This document shows positions 46,740 to 57,733 of a stretch of 64,000 bases of DNA, piece after piece; within the stretch, counting starts at the first letter, position 1; the number at the start of each line of letters is the position of its first letter. The notes under the pieces were generated by a model. The model did no database searches. It was not told where the DNA came from and saw only the letters and a program-made list of their open reading frames with translations. The translations under genes were made by a program, and so were the position numbers. The stretch is from Torymus aiolomorphi. Its lineage: Eukaryota; Arthropoda; Insecta; Hymenoptera; Torymidae. Location of the stretch: positions 89,041,522 to 89,105,521 of the forward strand of contig CM070877.1 in assembly GCA_036365515.1 (NCBI GenBank), written 5' to 3'.

Positions 46740-47560
46740 TCACATTAAAGTGGTTTTCTACCATGTATAGTACATCTTTGTAGGGAATCACTCTCATCAG
46801 TTGAACCTATAAATATAAACAAATTATTATATATAAAAAAGTAAAAATTTATATTTGTTATTAAAAAAAAAGTTATGCTAAATTCAAAGATAGACTAAAT
46901 TTAATATTCACTTATAACTGAAGTAGTTTTTGATGCAGTTTCACAAAATTTTGTTGGCTAAACTGGAGCTTTTCTTGATGATGACGATGTCGCTAAGCTA
47001 TTATGATATTATGATTCATTGGTTTTAATAAACGTTAATGTTTATTAACGCTTTCGTAGTCAAATTACTATTTTGTTCGTGTAATGATATTAAAAGAAGT
47101 GGTTTTCTACTATGTATACGACTTCTTCGTAAGAATACTGCATCACCTTCACCAGTCGAACCTATAAATATAAAGAAATTTTTGTATATAAAAAAGTAAA
47201 TAATTTGTATTTTTTATTGAAAAAAGTAAATAATTTGTATTTTTTATTAAAAAAAGTCATACTGAAATTTAAAAATAGATTAAATTTAATATTTACCTAC
47301 AAGTGAAGCAGTATTACAAAATTTTGCCATTAAACCTTTATTGGAATCACTTGGTTCATATATCTAACAGCATACACATTTTTTTATCATTAAGAATTAC
47401 ACTTAGCAAGCATATAATATTTGGGTAAGATCAGTCATAAGATGAATTTCACGTTTGAAGTGACTTTGAGTTTTTGGTAATTTGTTTAGTAGACTTTCTT
47501 CTCTTATAGGAACAATAATAACATTATAATATGATTACAAATTTTTCAATGATTACAATA
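46740..47560 (-). pseudogene. Decayed duplicate exons of the 49-50 kb gene
   Basis: Two copies (about 46745-46965 and 47095-47345) repeat the exon-intron unit seen at 49200-49400. On the minus strand each has an FCETAS/FCNTAS-type exon end, a ~150-base intron ending TATATTTATAG (next to the landmark CTATAAATATAAA on plus), and a short terminal exon such as VQLMRV-YKDVLYMVENHF. A further open stretch (PIREESLLNKL, about 47405-47520) resembles exon 4 of the other copy. Stops and shifts are present, so they are relics. Confidence 0.4.
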
Positions 47561-47940
47561 CCAACAACAGCATAAACCCACAAGTCAACTGAAATTTAAA
47601 TAAGAAAATAATAATGTGTTAAACGTGAATTTTATTTTTCAAACAGTTAAATACTCATAACATTTAGATACATTATAAATCTCTTCTTGAATGTGATTAT
47701 TATATTTATTTTTACATAACACCATGGTTATGATTTAGTATTACTAGGATTTTATAAAAGGTAAATTTTTTTAATATTCTCTACTTGAAAAAGGTATTAT
47801 TTTTTTTTTTTTTTTTTATTTTTATTTCATTTGGATGGTTATTTTTCTCAATATTGTTTGGCTTCATAATACCTGAAAAGAAATTAAATTATTAGTTTTG
47901 GTTTAAATAATTGAATAATAAAGTATTTACAGGTGTTTTA

Positions 47941-48278
47941 ATATGTCTTTTTAGAATGTCAGATCTATAAAAACTTTTTCCACACTTAAAACAAATATGA
48001 TTTTTTTCTTTATGTGTTTGTAAATGTCGAATGTAATTATTAAATCTTTTAAATTATACTTCACAATGTTCACATTTATATAATTTATTTAAATTTTGAT
48101 GACATTCTATTTTGTGTCTTGGGAAATGCTTCGAATTTTTGAATATTATATCACAAATTTTACAATATGTTTTAGATTCTGAATGTTTTTTTTTTATATG
48201 ATTTAATAAAAAATTGTTATTTAAAAATTTAACTCCACATTTTGGACACATCACATTTGAATCACATAAATTGTTCAT
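47941..48278 (-). pseudogene. C2H2 zinc-finger exon with one nonsense codon
   Basis: Minus strand from ATG 48278. Finger 1 CPKCGVKF...HIKKKH, finger 2 CKICDIIF...HKIECH, finger 3 CEHCEV-stop-FKRF...HLQTH (TAA at 48054-48056), finger 4 CFKCGKSF...HIKT. A donor (GTAAAT, 47935-47940 reversed) ends the exon; the next acceptor TTTTCAG at about 47878 leads to ATGAAGCCAAAC, which is homologous to the start of the gene at 50473. Fingers of this kind bind DNA. The single stop suggests a recent pseudogene or a sequence error. Confidence 0.6.
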
Positions 48279-48576
48279 GTTTAAATATTTATATAAATAT
48301 CTAATTGTTATAAATTAAAAAAATATATACTTTACAATATAACCTGTGTGACAATAATTTCTTTGTACAATAAGTTTATTTAAATCTTAATATTTACTAA
48401 ACATATAGTATAATTGTAATATACTAATATTTTAATTACTTATAATTTTGAAATGATATAAATTTATTATTTAATTAATGTTAAAGAAGTTAATAAAATG
48501 AACATTAGAAGAATTTCTAAAAAGTATGGTTTCTATGGTTACGTTAAAAAAACAAATATTTCGTTCGAATGTAAAG

Positions 48577-48818
<242 letters not shown>

Positions 48819-48859
48819 ATATATATATATATATATATATTATAGAATTTGACTATAAC

Positions 48860-49200
48860 TGTAAAGAATATTTAATTTCTACATACTTACATGAATTATA
48901 GGTCAAAATATCTATTTCTACATTTCATCTTTTGGAATTTTATATTTCCTTAAGATTATTGTAAATATTGTTCATTATAAATTCTTCAAAAATTCTTATT
49001 AATGAACTCATGAATTCATGAACTATTAATTAATAAGTATAAGTAAAAATCCATAAGATTGTAAAATTTTTGTATTAAACTGTTTACTTTTTCTGCAATT
49101 TCTATACTTTAATCTTGATAGGAACAAGGGTTATTCCATGTCAATTATTATATAAAAATGTTAATAAATACTTTTATACAATTTTATTATTGTATTAGAT
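48860..49200. other. AT-rich intergenic, nothing recognised
   Basis: Featureless AT-rich sequence downstream of the four-exon gene on its strand. Confidence 0.4.
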
Positions 49201-49414
49201 AAACAATTTCATCTTCACATGCTCTGCGATCTTTATGTTTTGATCTTGGATCTTTTAAAGAATCTATAAATATAAATAATAAAATAATAGTTGTAGTATA
49301 TAAATAAATAATTTATATTTTTTATTAAAAAAAGTCATTTCAAAATTGAAAGATAGATTAAACGTAATATTTACCTGGAATTGAAGCAGTTTCTGAGAAT
49401 ATGGTAAATATAAT

Positions 49415-49542
49415 TCATTCGTTTTTCAGGCCATCATTAATATGTATTTCAGAGCCTTCAATAAGACGTTCTAAGTCCATTTTTTCTTCATTTAATACTT
49501 TAATATTAATAACATCTTTAATTTTTAAGATATAACTGAGTC
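49415..49542 (-). CDS. Four-exon OB-fold/RPA-like gene, exon 4
   Basis: Acceptor TTTTTATAG precedes it. The single base left over from exon 3 plus GA gives a codon and the frame GLSYILKIKD continues to a TGA (49415-49417) after DGLKNE. Reading through the stop gives an FSETASIP end and a donor GTAAAT (about 49370), then a small exon DSLKDPRSKHKD (about 49199-49264). So either the gene ends here or this copy has lost its last part. Confidence 0.5.
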
Positions 49543-49619
49543 CTATAAAAATAAATATTTTATTAGTTTTTGTATTTATTTATTAAGTATAAATATTTTT
49601 TCTTGATTTTTTTTCTTAC

Positions 49620-49802
49620 CACATTCTTGAAGGTCTCCTATAATTTCTAATTTGGTCCCTTTTTCAAAATTAATGTCATCATTTTCTTTTTTAAATATAA
49701 TAATTTCTAATTTATATTTTCCATCTGTAATGGACCCAAAGTATTCTAAATCATTACTAAAATTTTTTCGTACGAAAGGGTTTCTGACATAACCTTGAAT
49801 TT
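49620..49802 (-). CDS. Four-exon OB-fold/RPA-like gene, exon 3
   Basis: 183 bases, acceptor TATAG, donor GTAAGA. Reads IQGYVRNPFVRKNF, then YFGSITDGKYKLEIIIF, a beta-rich pattern compatible with a second OB fold. Phase in is 2 bases and phase out 1 base, matching exons 2 and 4 exactly. Confidence 0.55.
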
Positions 49803-49918
49803 CTATAAAAAAATATAATTTGTAAATATTTATAAATATATACATATATTATATGACAAAAATAATAAAAATAAATGATTAAATAAAAATGTAGGTATAA
49901 ATGCCTCATGTTGCTTAC

Positions 49919-50102
49919 TTATTAATCCTGTTTTATGTGGAATTTCATGAAATGTAGTTTTTTGAGGTTTTAAATTTTTAATAAAATTACCATCGTTCAA
50001 TATGCTAATTGCAGAATAATACAATAATGTCATTTCATAATGCAAATTTCCTTTTGTATAATCTTTTGCTTGCGTGACATTTACTGTCTCCAACAAAATT
50101 TT
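49919..50102 (-). CDS. Four-exon OB-fold/RPA-like gene, exon 2
   Basis: 184 bases, acceptor ATTGTAG, donor GTAAGC. Reads KILLETVNVTQAKDYTKGNLHYEMTL. The pattern of a strand, a G-N-x-x-Y-E-x-T block and a strand with YYSAI resembles the second half of RPA70-type DNA-binding domains (family-level inference, no database search). Confidence 0.55.
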
Positions 50103-50177
50103 CTACAATAGATTATTGTTAATTAAACATTAAAATATTAAATTTTATTTGTATTAGTATTATTTTTGTTAGCTTAC

Positions 50178-50473
50178 CTCATTTACTTTAATTTCCGATT
50201 GAAATTTTGAAATATTATTGTAATAAATATTACATTGAATCCTTAATCCACTATTATTATTTAAAATAAATTTAAAAATTTTAAATTCTGAATTTTTTAA
50301 TTTATTCCAAAATTTTTCTTCTGGATAAATTTCTTCTACAAATCCTACAACTGTTGCCGATTTGTCACCAACTAAAATTTTTGTTTTTAAACATTCTATA
50401 CTTGAAAAAGGAATACTTTTATTTTTTTTTTTTCAATGACATGGTCATTATTCTCGTTACTGCTACGCTTCAT
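50178..50473 (-). CDS. Four-exon OB-fold/RPA-like gene, exon 1
   Basis: ATG at 50473 lies five bases after an acceptor (TTTCAG), so a 5' leader exon is expected. The frame reads MKRSSNENND, then an A12 run (about 50434) changes frame; downstream coding is SIPFSSIECLKTKILVGDKSATVVGFVEEIYP through IYYNNISKFQSEIKVNE to donor GTAAGC in phase 0. The A12 run may be a sequencing or slippage artefact, otherwise this allele is broken. ATVVGFV and the RIQCNIYYN strand suggest an OB fold. Confidence 0.5.
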
Positions 50474-50751
50474 AGTGTCTGAAAAAAAAATTGAATTATT
50501 AGTTTTAGTTTAAAAAATTTTTAAATAAATATTATATTATAATTGAATCATATGAATTGTTAATTTAAAACTTGTTAATTGTTAATAAAACAATTTAAAA
50601 ATTCTTAATTTTATGAATTATTATTTAAACTTCTATATAAATATCTAATTTTTATAAATTTTCTTGTAGTTGATAACGTTCGTAGTATATGATTCAATGA
50701 AATTTACGGACACCAGACGAACTTTTGTAACAGCATTTATTTAACAATTGA

Positions 50752-50788
50752 CAACGTTTCGGAAGTTTTATTACTTCCCTCTTCAGGG
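50752..50788 (-). ncRNA. PLE-terminal hairpin motif, family B (minus)
   Basis: CCCTGAAGAG, stem GGAAG/CTTCC with an 8-base loop, then GAAACGTTG. Confidence 0.5.
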
Positions 50789-50853
50789 CTTAAATATTAT
50801 GCATCAATATTATTTCGCATAAGACTAACATAATGTGACGCATAATATTTAAG

Positions 50854-50890
50854 CCCTGAAGAGGGAAGTAATAAAACTTCCGAAACGTTG
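50854..50890 (+). ncRNA. PLE-terminal hairpin motif, family B (plus)
   Basis: Same structure as 50752-50788 in the opposite orientation. Confidence 0.5.
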
Positions 50891-51043
50891 GCAATTGTTA
50901 AATAAATGCTGTTACAAAAGTTCGTTTGGTGTCCGTAAATTTCATTAATTTTTATAAATCTAAAGATTTTTATTGTTTCACAATAACTTCTTATTATAAT
51001 AAATCTATTTCAATATTTATTAAATATATAGTATAATTGTAAT

Positions 51044-51253
51044 TGTAACGGGGTGGATACGGAGGAGAAGAGTAAAAAATACGCGCCGGCATCGGGAATC
51101 GAACCCGAGCCGTCCGTACCGGAGGCGAGTGTCTCTACCGCGAGACTATCAACGCACTGCTCCCTGGCCCTCTATCTGGTGTGCTAACCGCAGGTGCCGG
51201 TAACATAGGGCCCTACTGTGGCGCCGGCTAGCGCTGCATCACACCTCGTTATA
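51044..51253 (-). repeat. TRIM 3' LTR with tRNA-like segment
   Basis: 210 bp, ends TGTAACG...CGTTATA on plus (imperfect inverted tips). On the minus strand it contains GGTAGAG, then GGGTTCGATTCCCG, an excellent pol III B box in a tRNA-arm-like hairpin. Confidence 0.75.
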
Positions 51254-51596
51254 TCCCCCACCCAAATTGCGAGCGTTAACGTCCTCGAGCGAGTGTTATA
51301 CCCTAAGAAGGCTTCTCCATGCTCAACCGCCATTCAGGAGTAATCTCAACTGAATGCTTCTGCGGGAGTCTCGTATAGACTCTATTCTACGTGGAGGATG
51401 GATCAGTACAAGAGAAATCCTCTCATTTCTTTGACTGAAAACATTATGCGGCCCTCGCGCGATCAGACTTGAGTGAAAAACCCCGCTCGGTTCTTGCGAC
51501 TCAAGTCGCGCGTGTGGGTGGAAGGAAGAATTTCGATCGGACTTCTTTCGGATCGTGGAGTTTCAAAGGAAGCGTGGATTATTTCGTTGGGCGCCA

Positions 51597-51806
51597 TGTA
51601 ACGGGGTGGATACGGAGGAGAAGAGTAAAAAATACGCGCCGGCATCGGGAAGCGAACCCGAGCCGTCCGGACCGGAGGCGAGTGTCTCTACCGCGAGACT
51701 ACCAACGCACTGCTCCCTGGCCCTCTATCTGGTGTGCTAACCGCAGGTGCCGGTAACACAGGGCCGTAATCTTGCGCCGGCTAGGGCTGTATCACACCTC
51801 GTTATA
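51597..51806 (-). repeat. TRIM 5' LTR with tRNA-like segment
   Basis: Near-identical to 51044-51253 (a few substitutions, including one inside the B-box hairpin), so the insertion is relatively young. Confidence 0.75.
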
Positions 51807-51969
51807 TAATATACTAATATTTTAGTAACTTATAATTTGGAATTGTTATAAATTTATTATTCAAATGTTAAAAAAGCTAACCAAAAGAACACGATAAAAA
51901 ATAGAATGTTACTGAAGTATGGTTTCTATGGTTACAATGAAAAAAGAAATCTTTCGTTCGAATGTAAAG

Positions 51970-52319
<350 letters not shown>

Positions 52320-55300
52320 AAAATCCAGTAATATTTCAATTTTTGGCCGCCATTTTATATTTACAAAATCTGAGTTCAGATTCCTAATCAGCGAATCCGG
52401 AAACTCATTAGATACAATTTTTAACAAACTCGAGTAAAATTTCAATTTTTGTTAGTCATCTTAGGTCCACCAGTTTCAATTAAAATTTTCAGCAAAATCC
52501 AATAATATTTCAATATGTGTCCGACATCTTAGATACGCCATTTTGAATTCTGAAAATCTGAGTTGAGATTCGTAATCTACAAATCCCCTACATAAAATCA
52601 TTAGCAAAATCCAGTATTATTTAAATATTTTGCAGCCATTTTCAATTTTTAAAATCTTAGTTCAGATTCTTAATAATCGAATCCAGAAATCCCGTATATA
52701 CAATTTTCAGCAAAATCCAGTAATATTTCAATATGTACCAGCCATTATCGATTGGCAATTTGGAATTCTGAAAATCTGAGTTCAGATTCGTAATTATCCA
52801 ATCTAGAAATCCCGTAAATACAATTTTCAGTAAAATCCATCAATGTTTGAATATTTGTCCTCCATCTTCGATCCGCCATTTTGAATTCTGAAAATCTGAG
52901 TTCAGATTCGTAATCAGCGAATAAATAAATCTCCTATATACAATTTTTAGCAAATGCCAGTATAATTTAAATATTTTGCCGCCATTTTGAATCTTTAAAA
53001 TCTGAGTTCAGATCCGTCATAATCGAATCCAGAAATCCCGTATACGGAAAGAAGAATTCACAACTGTAGCCCGTGACGCGCGAGAAAAAAATAGCGTGCC
53101 ATATAGCATCGCCGGATGTCGTGACATATGCGACTATGACTGTGACTGTGGTCATTTCGATGATCGGTGCTCGCGTGACACGGCTGTAGGCCGTGACTAT
53201 CACTGAGTTCAAGCTTTAACGCACGGCGGCAAGCGTGAGTGGCACGTCTGACGCCTGCGGCAGTCACCCCGTATAGCGTTGCTTAGAGACCATCGTTGAC
53301 ACGCCGTCACACGGTGGCAGAGAAGGTATTCGCTTACTCTGTTATAACTCACGGCCTATAGCTCTGAATGCTTCTTTCCGTGTATATACAATTTTCATCC
53401 AAATTCAGTAATATTTCAATACCTGGCAGACATTTTCGTTCTGCCATTTTGAATTTTCAATATCTGAGTTTAGATTCGTAATCAGCTAATTCGGAAACCA
53501 CATAAATACAATTTTTTGCTAAATCCAATATTATTTCAATATTTTACTGCCATTTTGAATTTTTAAAATCTGAGTTCATATTCATAATCAGCGAATCCAG
53601 AAATTCAGTATATTCAATTTTTTGCAAAACAGAAAAGTTCAATTTTTAGCCACCATCTTGGGTATGCCATTTTGAAGTTTCATAATCTGAATTCTGATTC
53701 ATCATCATGCGAATCCAGAAATTTTCCATATGCAATTGCAAAATTCAGCAATATTTCAATACTTGGCAGCCATTTTGAATTGGCAAAATATGAGTTCAGA
53801 TTCGTAATCAGCGAATCCAGATGGGTTCCCTGTATACAATTTTCAGCGAAATCCAGTGATATTTGAATATTTGGCCTCCATCTTCGATGCGCCATTTTGA
53901 ATTCTGAAAATCTGAGTTCGAATTCATAATCAGTGAATCAAAATACCCAACATACAATTTTCAGCAAAATCCAGTAATATTTCAATTTTTGGCAGCCATT
54001 TTGTATTTACAAAATCTGATTTCCGATTCCTAATCAGAGAATCCGGAAACCCATAATATACAATTTTTATGAAATTCCGGTAAAATTTCAAATTTTGGCC
54101 GTAATCTTGGGTCTTCTATTTTGAATTTTCAAAATCTGAGTTCAGATTCATAATAAGCGGATCCAGATATGCCTATATACAATTTTCAGCAAAATCCAAT
54201 GATTTTTGAATATTTGGCCTCCATCTTCGATCAGCCATTTTGAATTCTGAAAATCTGAGTTCAGATTCATAATCAGCGAATATAGAAACCACCTATATAC
54301 AATTTTTAGCAAAAGCCAGTTTAATTTAAATATTTTGCCGCCATTTTGAATTTTTAAAATCTTAGTTCAGATCCGTCATAATCGAATTCAGAAATCCCGT
54401 ATATACAATTTTCAGCAAAATCTAGCAATATTTCAATTTTTGGAAGCCATCTTGGGTCCTCTATTTTCAATTTTCAAAATCTGAGTTACGATTCCTAATT
54501 GGCGAAACCAGAAACCCACTCTATACAATTTTTAGCAAAATCAAGTAAAATTTAAATTTTTGTTAGCGACCTTGTGTCCACCAGTCTGAATTTTCACAAT
54601 ATATGTTCAGGTTCGTAATCAGCGAAACCAAAAATTGCGTATATACAATTTTCAGCAAAATCCAATAATATTTCAATATTTGACCACCATTTTCGAATCC
54701 GCCATTTTGAATTTTCAAAATCTAAGTTCAGATTCGTAATCAGCGAATCCAGAAATCCCTTTTATACAATTTTCAGCAAATCCGGTAGTATTTGAATATT
54801 TCGCCTCCATCTTCAATCAGCCATTTTGAACTGAAAATCTGAGTTATGATTCGTAATCAGCGAATCCACATACCCCTTATATACAATTTCCAGCAAATTC
54901 CAGTAGTTTTTGAATATTTTGCCTCCATCTTCGATCAGCCATTTTGAATTCTGAAAATCTGAGTTGTGATTCGTAATCAGCAAATCCACATACCCCTTAT
55001 ATACAATTTTCAGCAAATTCCAGTAGTTTTTGAATATTTCGCCTTCATCTTCGATCAGCCATTTTGATTTCTGAAAATCTGATTTGGGATTCGTAATCAG
55101 CGAATCCAGATACCCCTTATATACAATTTACAGCAATATCCAGTAGTTTTAGAATATTTCGCCTCCATCTTCGATCAGCCATTTTGAACTGAAAATCTGA
55201 GTTATGATTCGTAATCAGCGAATCCACATACCCCTTATATACAGTTTTCAGCAAAATCGAGTAAAATTTCAATTTTTGTTAGCGATCTTGCGTCCACCAG

Positions 55301-55845
55301 TCTGAATTATCACAATATATGTTCAGATTCCTCATCATCGAAACCAAAAATCCCGTATTAAGGTAATACAAATTTCAGCAAACTCTAATAATATTTCAAT
55401 ATTTGACCACCATCTTTGAATCCGCCATTTTGAATGTTCTTAATCTGAGTTCAGATTTGTAATAAGCGACTCCAAAAACTCCTTATATACAATTTTCAAC
55501 AAAATACAGTAATATTTCAATATGTGGCCGACATCTTCGATCCGCCATTTTGAATTCTGAAAATCTGAGTTGATATTCGTAATCTAGAAATCCCCTAAAT
55601 ACAATTATTAGCAAAATCCAGTATTAATTAAATATTTGGCGCCATTTTCAATTTTTAAAATCTAAGTTCAGATTTGTAATAATCGAATCCAGAAATCCCG
55701 TATATACAATTTTCAGCAAAATTCAGTAATATTTCAATATGCGGCAGATATTTTCGTTCCGCTATTTTGAATTTTCAAAATCTGAGTTCAGATTCCTAAT
55801 CAGCGAATCTCGATACCCCCTATATACAATTTTCAGCAACATATC
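52320..55845. repeat. Satellite array, ~120-bp unit, about 29 copies
   Basis: Diverged head-to-tail units with landmarks GCCATTTTGAATT, AAAATCTGAGTTCAGATTC, GTAATCAGCGAATCCAG, TATATACAATTTTCAGCAAA and TCCAGTAATATTTCAATAT. Unit starts at about 115-125-base spacing from 52370 to 55785. Adjacent units are often more alike than distant ones (for example 54830-55210), as in arrays growing by local duplication. No coding. Confidence 0.9.
53045..53380. mobile_element. 336-bp MITE inside the satellite array
   Basis: Tips CGGAAAGAAGAATTCA and (reversed) CGGAAAGAAGCATTCA, with inner similarity CCCGTGA / GCCGTGA. GC-rich inside an AT-rich array. Flanked by GTATA on both sides. No coding. Superfamily not recognised. 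Confidence 0.7.
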
Positions 55846-56054
55846 TATAAGAGATTAGTTGTAATGGGGTAGCTGGCGGGGTCTGTGGAGGGATAGGTGG
55901 AGGGGGGGGGGCAGATGCCCTTCAAAATAACGTAAAATTTGAAAGAATTTAACGGTAAAAAGTGGTGGGGTGGTGAAGGGGTGGTGCAGGGGGGTGGAGG
56001 GGATAGGTACCCATTTTTGCCCTTACAACTATATAATATAGGAAGATATATATA
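55846..56054. other. G-rich junction, no gene
   Basis: GGAGGGG- and GGTGGGG-rich stretch (55860-56020) with G-runs that could form quadruplexes, then a short (TA)n. Confidence 0.5.
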
Positions 56055-56287
56055 TATAATTATCACTTAACCCCTTTATGGAGCCCATCCCTGTATACTA
56101 GTACCTACGCCCAGAGTTCCCGTATACAAGTGACTAAAGAAATAATCCCTCTCTGGGTATAGAAACTCTAGATCGGGCTCCATAAACGCCGTATAAGAAT
56201 ATTTTATGGGACCCGGGCTCCATAAAAGAAAACGGGCTCCATAAATATGCTCATGTGTATAAAAGGGCTCCATAAATCTGGTAAAAG

Positions 56288-56290
<3 letters not shown>
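56055..56290. mobile_element. Short GGGCTCCATAAA-family element
   Basis: Nearly identical to the left arm of 18321-18555, including TTTATGGAGCCC, the 16-mer (inverted at 56131-56146) and GCTCATGTGTATAAAAGGGC, and again running into (TA)n. Confidence 0.65.
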
Positions 56291-56338
<48 letters not shown>

Positions 56339-56374
56339 TTTACCGCTACTGAAGTGGAGGCGCAGACTAGCGTG

Positions 56375-56468
<94 letters not shown>
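56289..56468. repeat. (TA)n and (GA)n tracts
   Basis: TA 56289-56335 and GA 56377-56468 bracket GTGGAGGCGCAGACTAGCGTGC, of which the first 20 bases recur at about 63923-63942, again followed by GA-rich sequence. Confidence 0.9.
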
Positions 56469-56469
<1 letters not shown>

Positions 56470-56470
<1 letters not shown>

Positions 56471-57380
56471 AGACGAGACAGCGAGCGAGGAACCGGCAGC
56501 CAGCTCGCCTGCCGATCAAATTCTACGAGTGCGAGAGAGAGAAAGAGAGCGCACAGAACAAATGCAAACTTTTTGCGAATCAATATTCTATACAAAAAGT
56601 TTCAAGATTTTGAGTTAAAAAATGAATAAACTTGGATTTTAACCAAAAATTGCAAACAAATTGAATTTTCAATCTTGCATGGCTTTTTTATTTTTGCAAA
56701 TATCGTCCTAAAATTTGAGGAATATTTTTTTTTATGAAGAACTAAAACAAAACGAGTTTTGAGCGATTTTAATATAGAGACTTCTACAGACAAACGCTTA
56801 TTATCTGAGATGATACACATTAACTTACAGACAGAACCAATAAATATAAAAAACGATACAAATAAACTTCATATTCCATATACGCATGTAATCGATAGAA
56901 TCCGATCAAAAAGTATTAGCTAAATGTTTTTATTTTTTCAAATAACTTCGTGCCGATTCTGTTGACAAGTCAGAGCTCGACCTAACCTTTACCTAATCAT
57001 AACATCATATCTGGCGTGTCTGTGTATTTAATTCTACACACGAAGGCCTGTTTTTTGAATTCTAATTTAGTGTTGTTGTGGTTATCAAAATGTGTCGGTC
57101 CTAATTTATTATTTCTCTCTATGTTCTTAACGTTTGTGCTGATGTAACAATTTGTCATTTTAATTTCAATATGATTATAAAAAAAGTAAGAAAAACAAAA
57201 AAGAAGAAAAGAAAATATAATAACAATTAATAATAGTGATTGTTATGAAGATTTTATATGATGATTATTGACCTTAGAATATCTCTGTTTTTAAACCATA
57301 TGTAAGTCTATTAAAGTTTGTACCTTTGTTACGTTAAACATTTAGAATTATTGTAATTATTGTATATATTGCTCAATAAA
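56470..57380. other. Intergenic, nothing recognised
   Basis: AT-rich unique-looking DNA without a supported gene; its right end leads into the PLE family C terminus. Confidence 0.4.
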
Positions 57381-57388
57381 CAGCTTGG

Positions 57389-57423
57389 CCCTGAAGAGGA
57401 CGGAGATCACCGTCGAAACGTTG
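57389..57423 (+). ncRNA. PLE-terminal hairpin motif, family C
   Basis: CCCTGAAGAG, stem GACGG (loop AGATCA) CCGTC, GAAACGTTGG. A further hairpin AAACG-TTGGC-CGTTT overlaps its 3' end (57416-57430). No associated reading frame; probably a 5'-truncated PLE remnant (about 57300-57480). Confidence 0.5.
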
Positions 57424-57598
57424 GCCGTTTAATTTAAATTTATTTGTTTAATTGACTCATACAAAGTCGATATACCAACACGATTATTAATACAAACATG
57501 AGTGAATATAATAACTATCATGAAATAAAACCTGGGAAAAAAACTTTATTAGCAAAGGTCTATCTGACTGCCCCCACCACCAAATTGCCCAATTGCCC

Positions 57599-57632
57599 AA
57601 CGTTTCGAGCCCGCTCCGGCTCGTCCTCAGGG
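57599..57632 (-). ncRNA. PLE-terminal hairpin motif, family A variant
   Basis: CCCTGAGGACGAGCC, loop, GGCTCGAAACG. The extra base before the stem is C here and can pair, giving a 6-bp stem. Confidence 0.5.
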
Positions 57633-57733
57633 AGTGAAATGAGACCCGCGACACACCTTATATATGCATACCCACTTATTTCCTCTTACCCCCACCACCA
57701 TCCACCTTCCCCTCTCCAACTTTCCATTTTGAC

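Larger units (their letters stand above)
50690..50950. mobile_element. Minimal palindromic PLE terminus pair, family B
   Basis: Two inverted copies of a PLE-like end (about 50693-50800 and 50840-50947) around a short centre, each with TTTGTAACAGCATTTATTTAA-like sequence (20-base core), the hairpin motif, and a terminal ACGGACACCAGACGAAC / GTTCGTTTGGTGTCCGT block. No coding remains. Confidence 0.6.
51044..51806 (-). mobile_element. TRIM-type LTR element, 763 bp
   Basis: Two 210-bp direct repeats (51044-51253 and 51597-51806) flanked by TAAT on each side (51040-51043 and 51807-51810). The paralogous segment at about 48418-48432 gives the empty site. Read on the minus strand, the first LTR ends GTTACA and is followed at once by TGGCGCCCAACG (51596 down to 51585), a primer-binding-site-like sequence, and a purine tract TTTGGGTGGGGGA (51266-51254) directly precedes the second LTR. 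No coding. The internal region is 343 bp. Mobilised by an autonomous partner in trans, by inference. Confidence 0.8.

Noticed and set aside
51055..51255. True tRNA gene at the GGGTTCGATTCCCG motif
   Set aside because: No complete cloverleaf or acceptor stem is visible; the sequence is duplicated as part of 210-bp LTRs, so it is a TE component.
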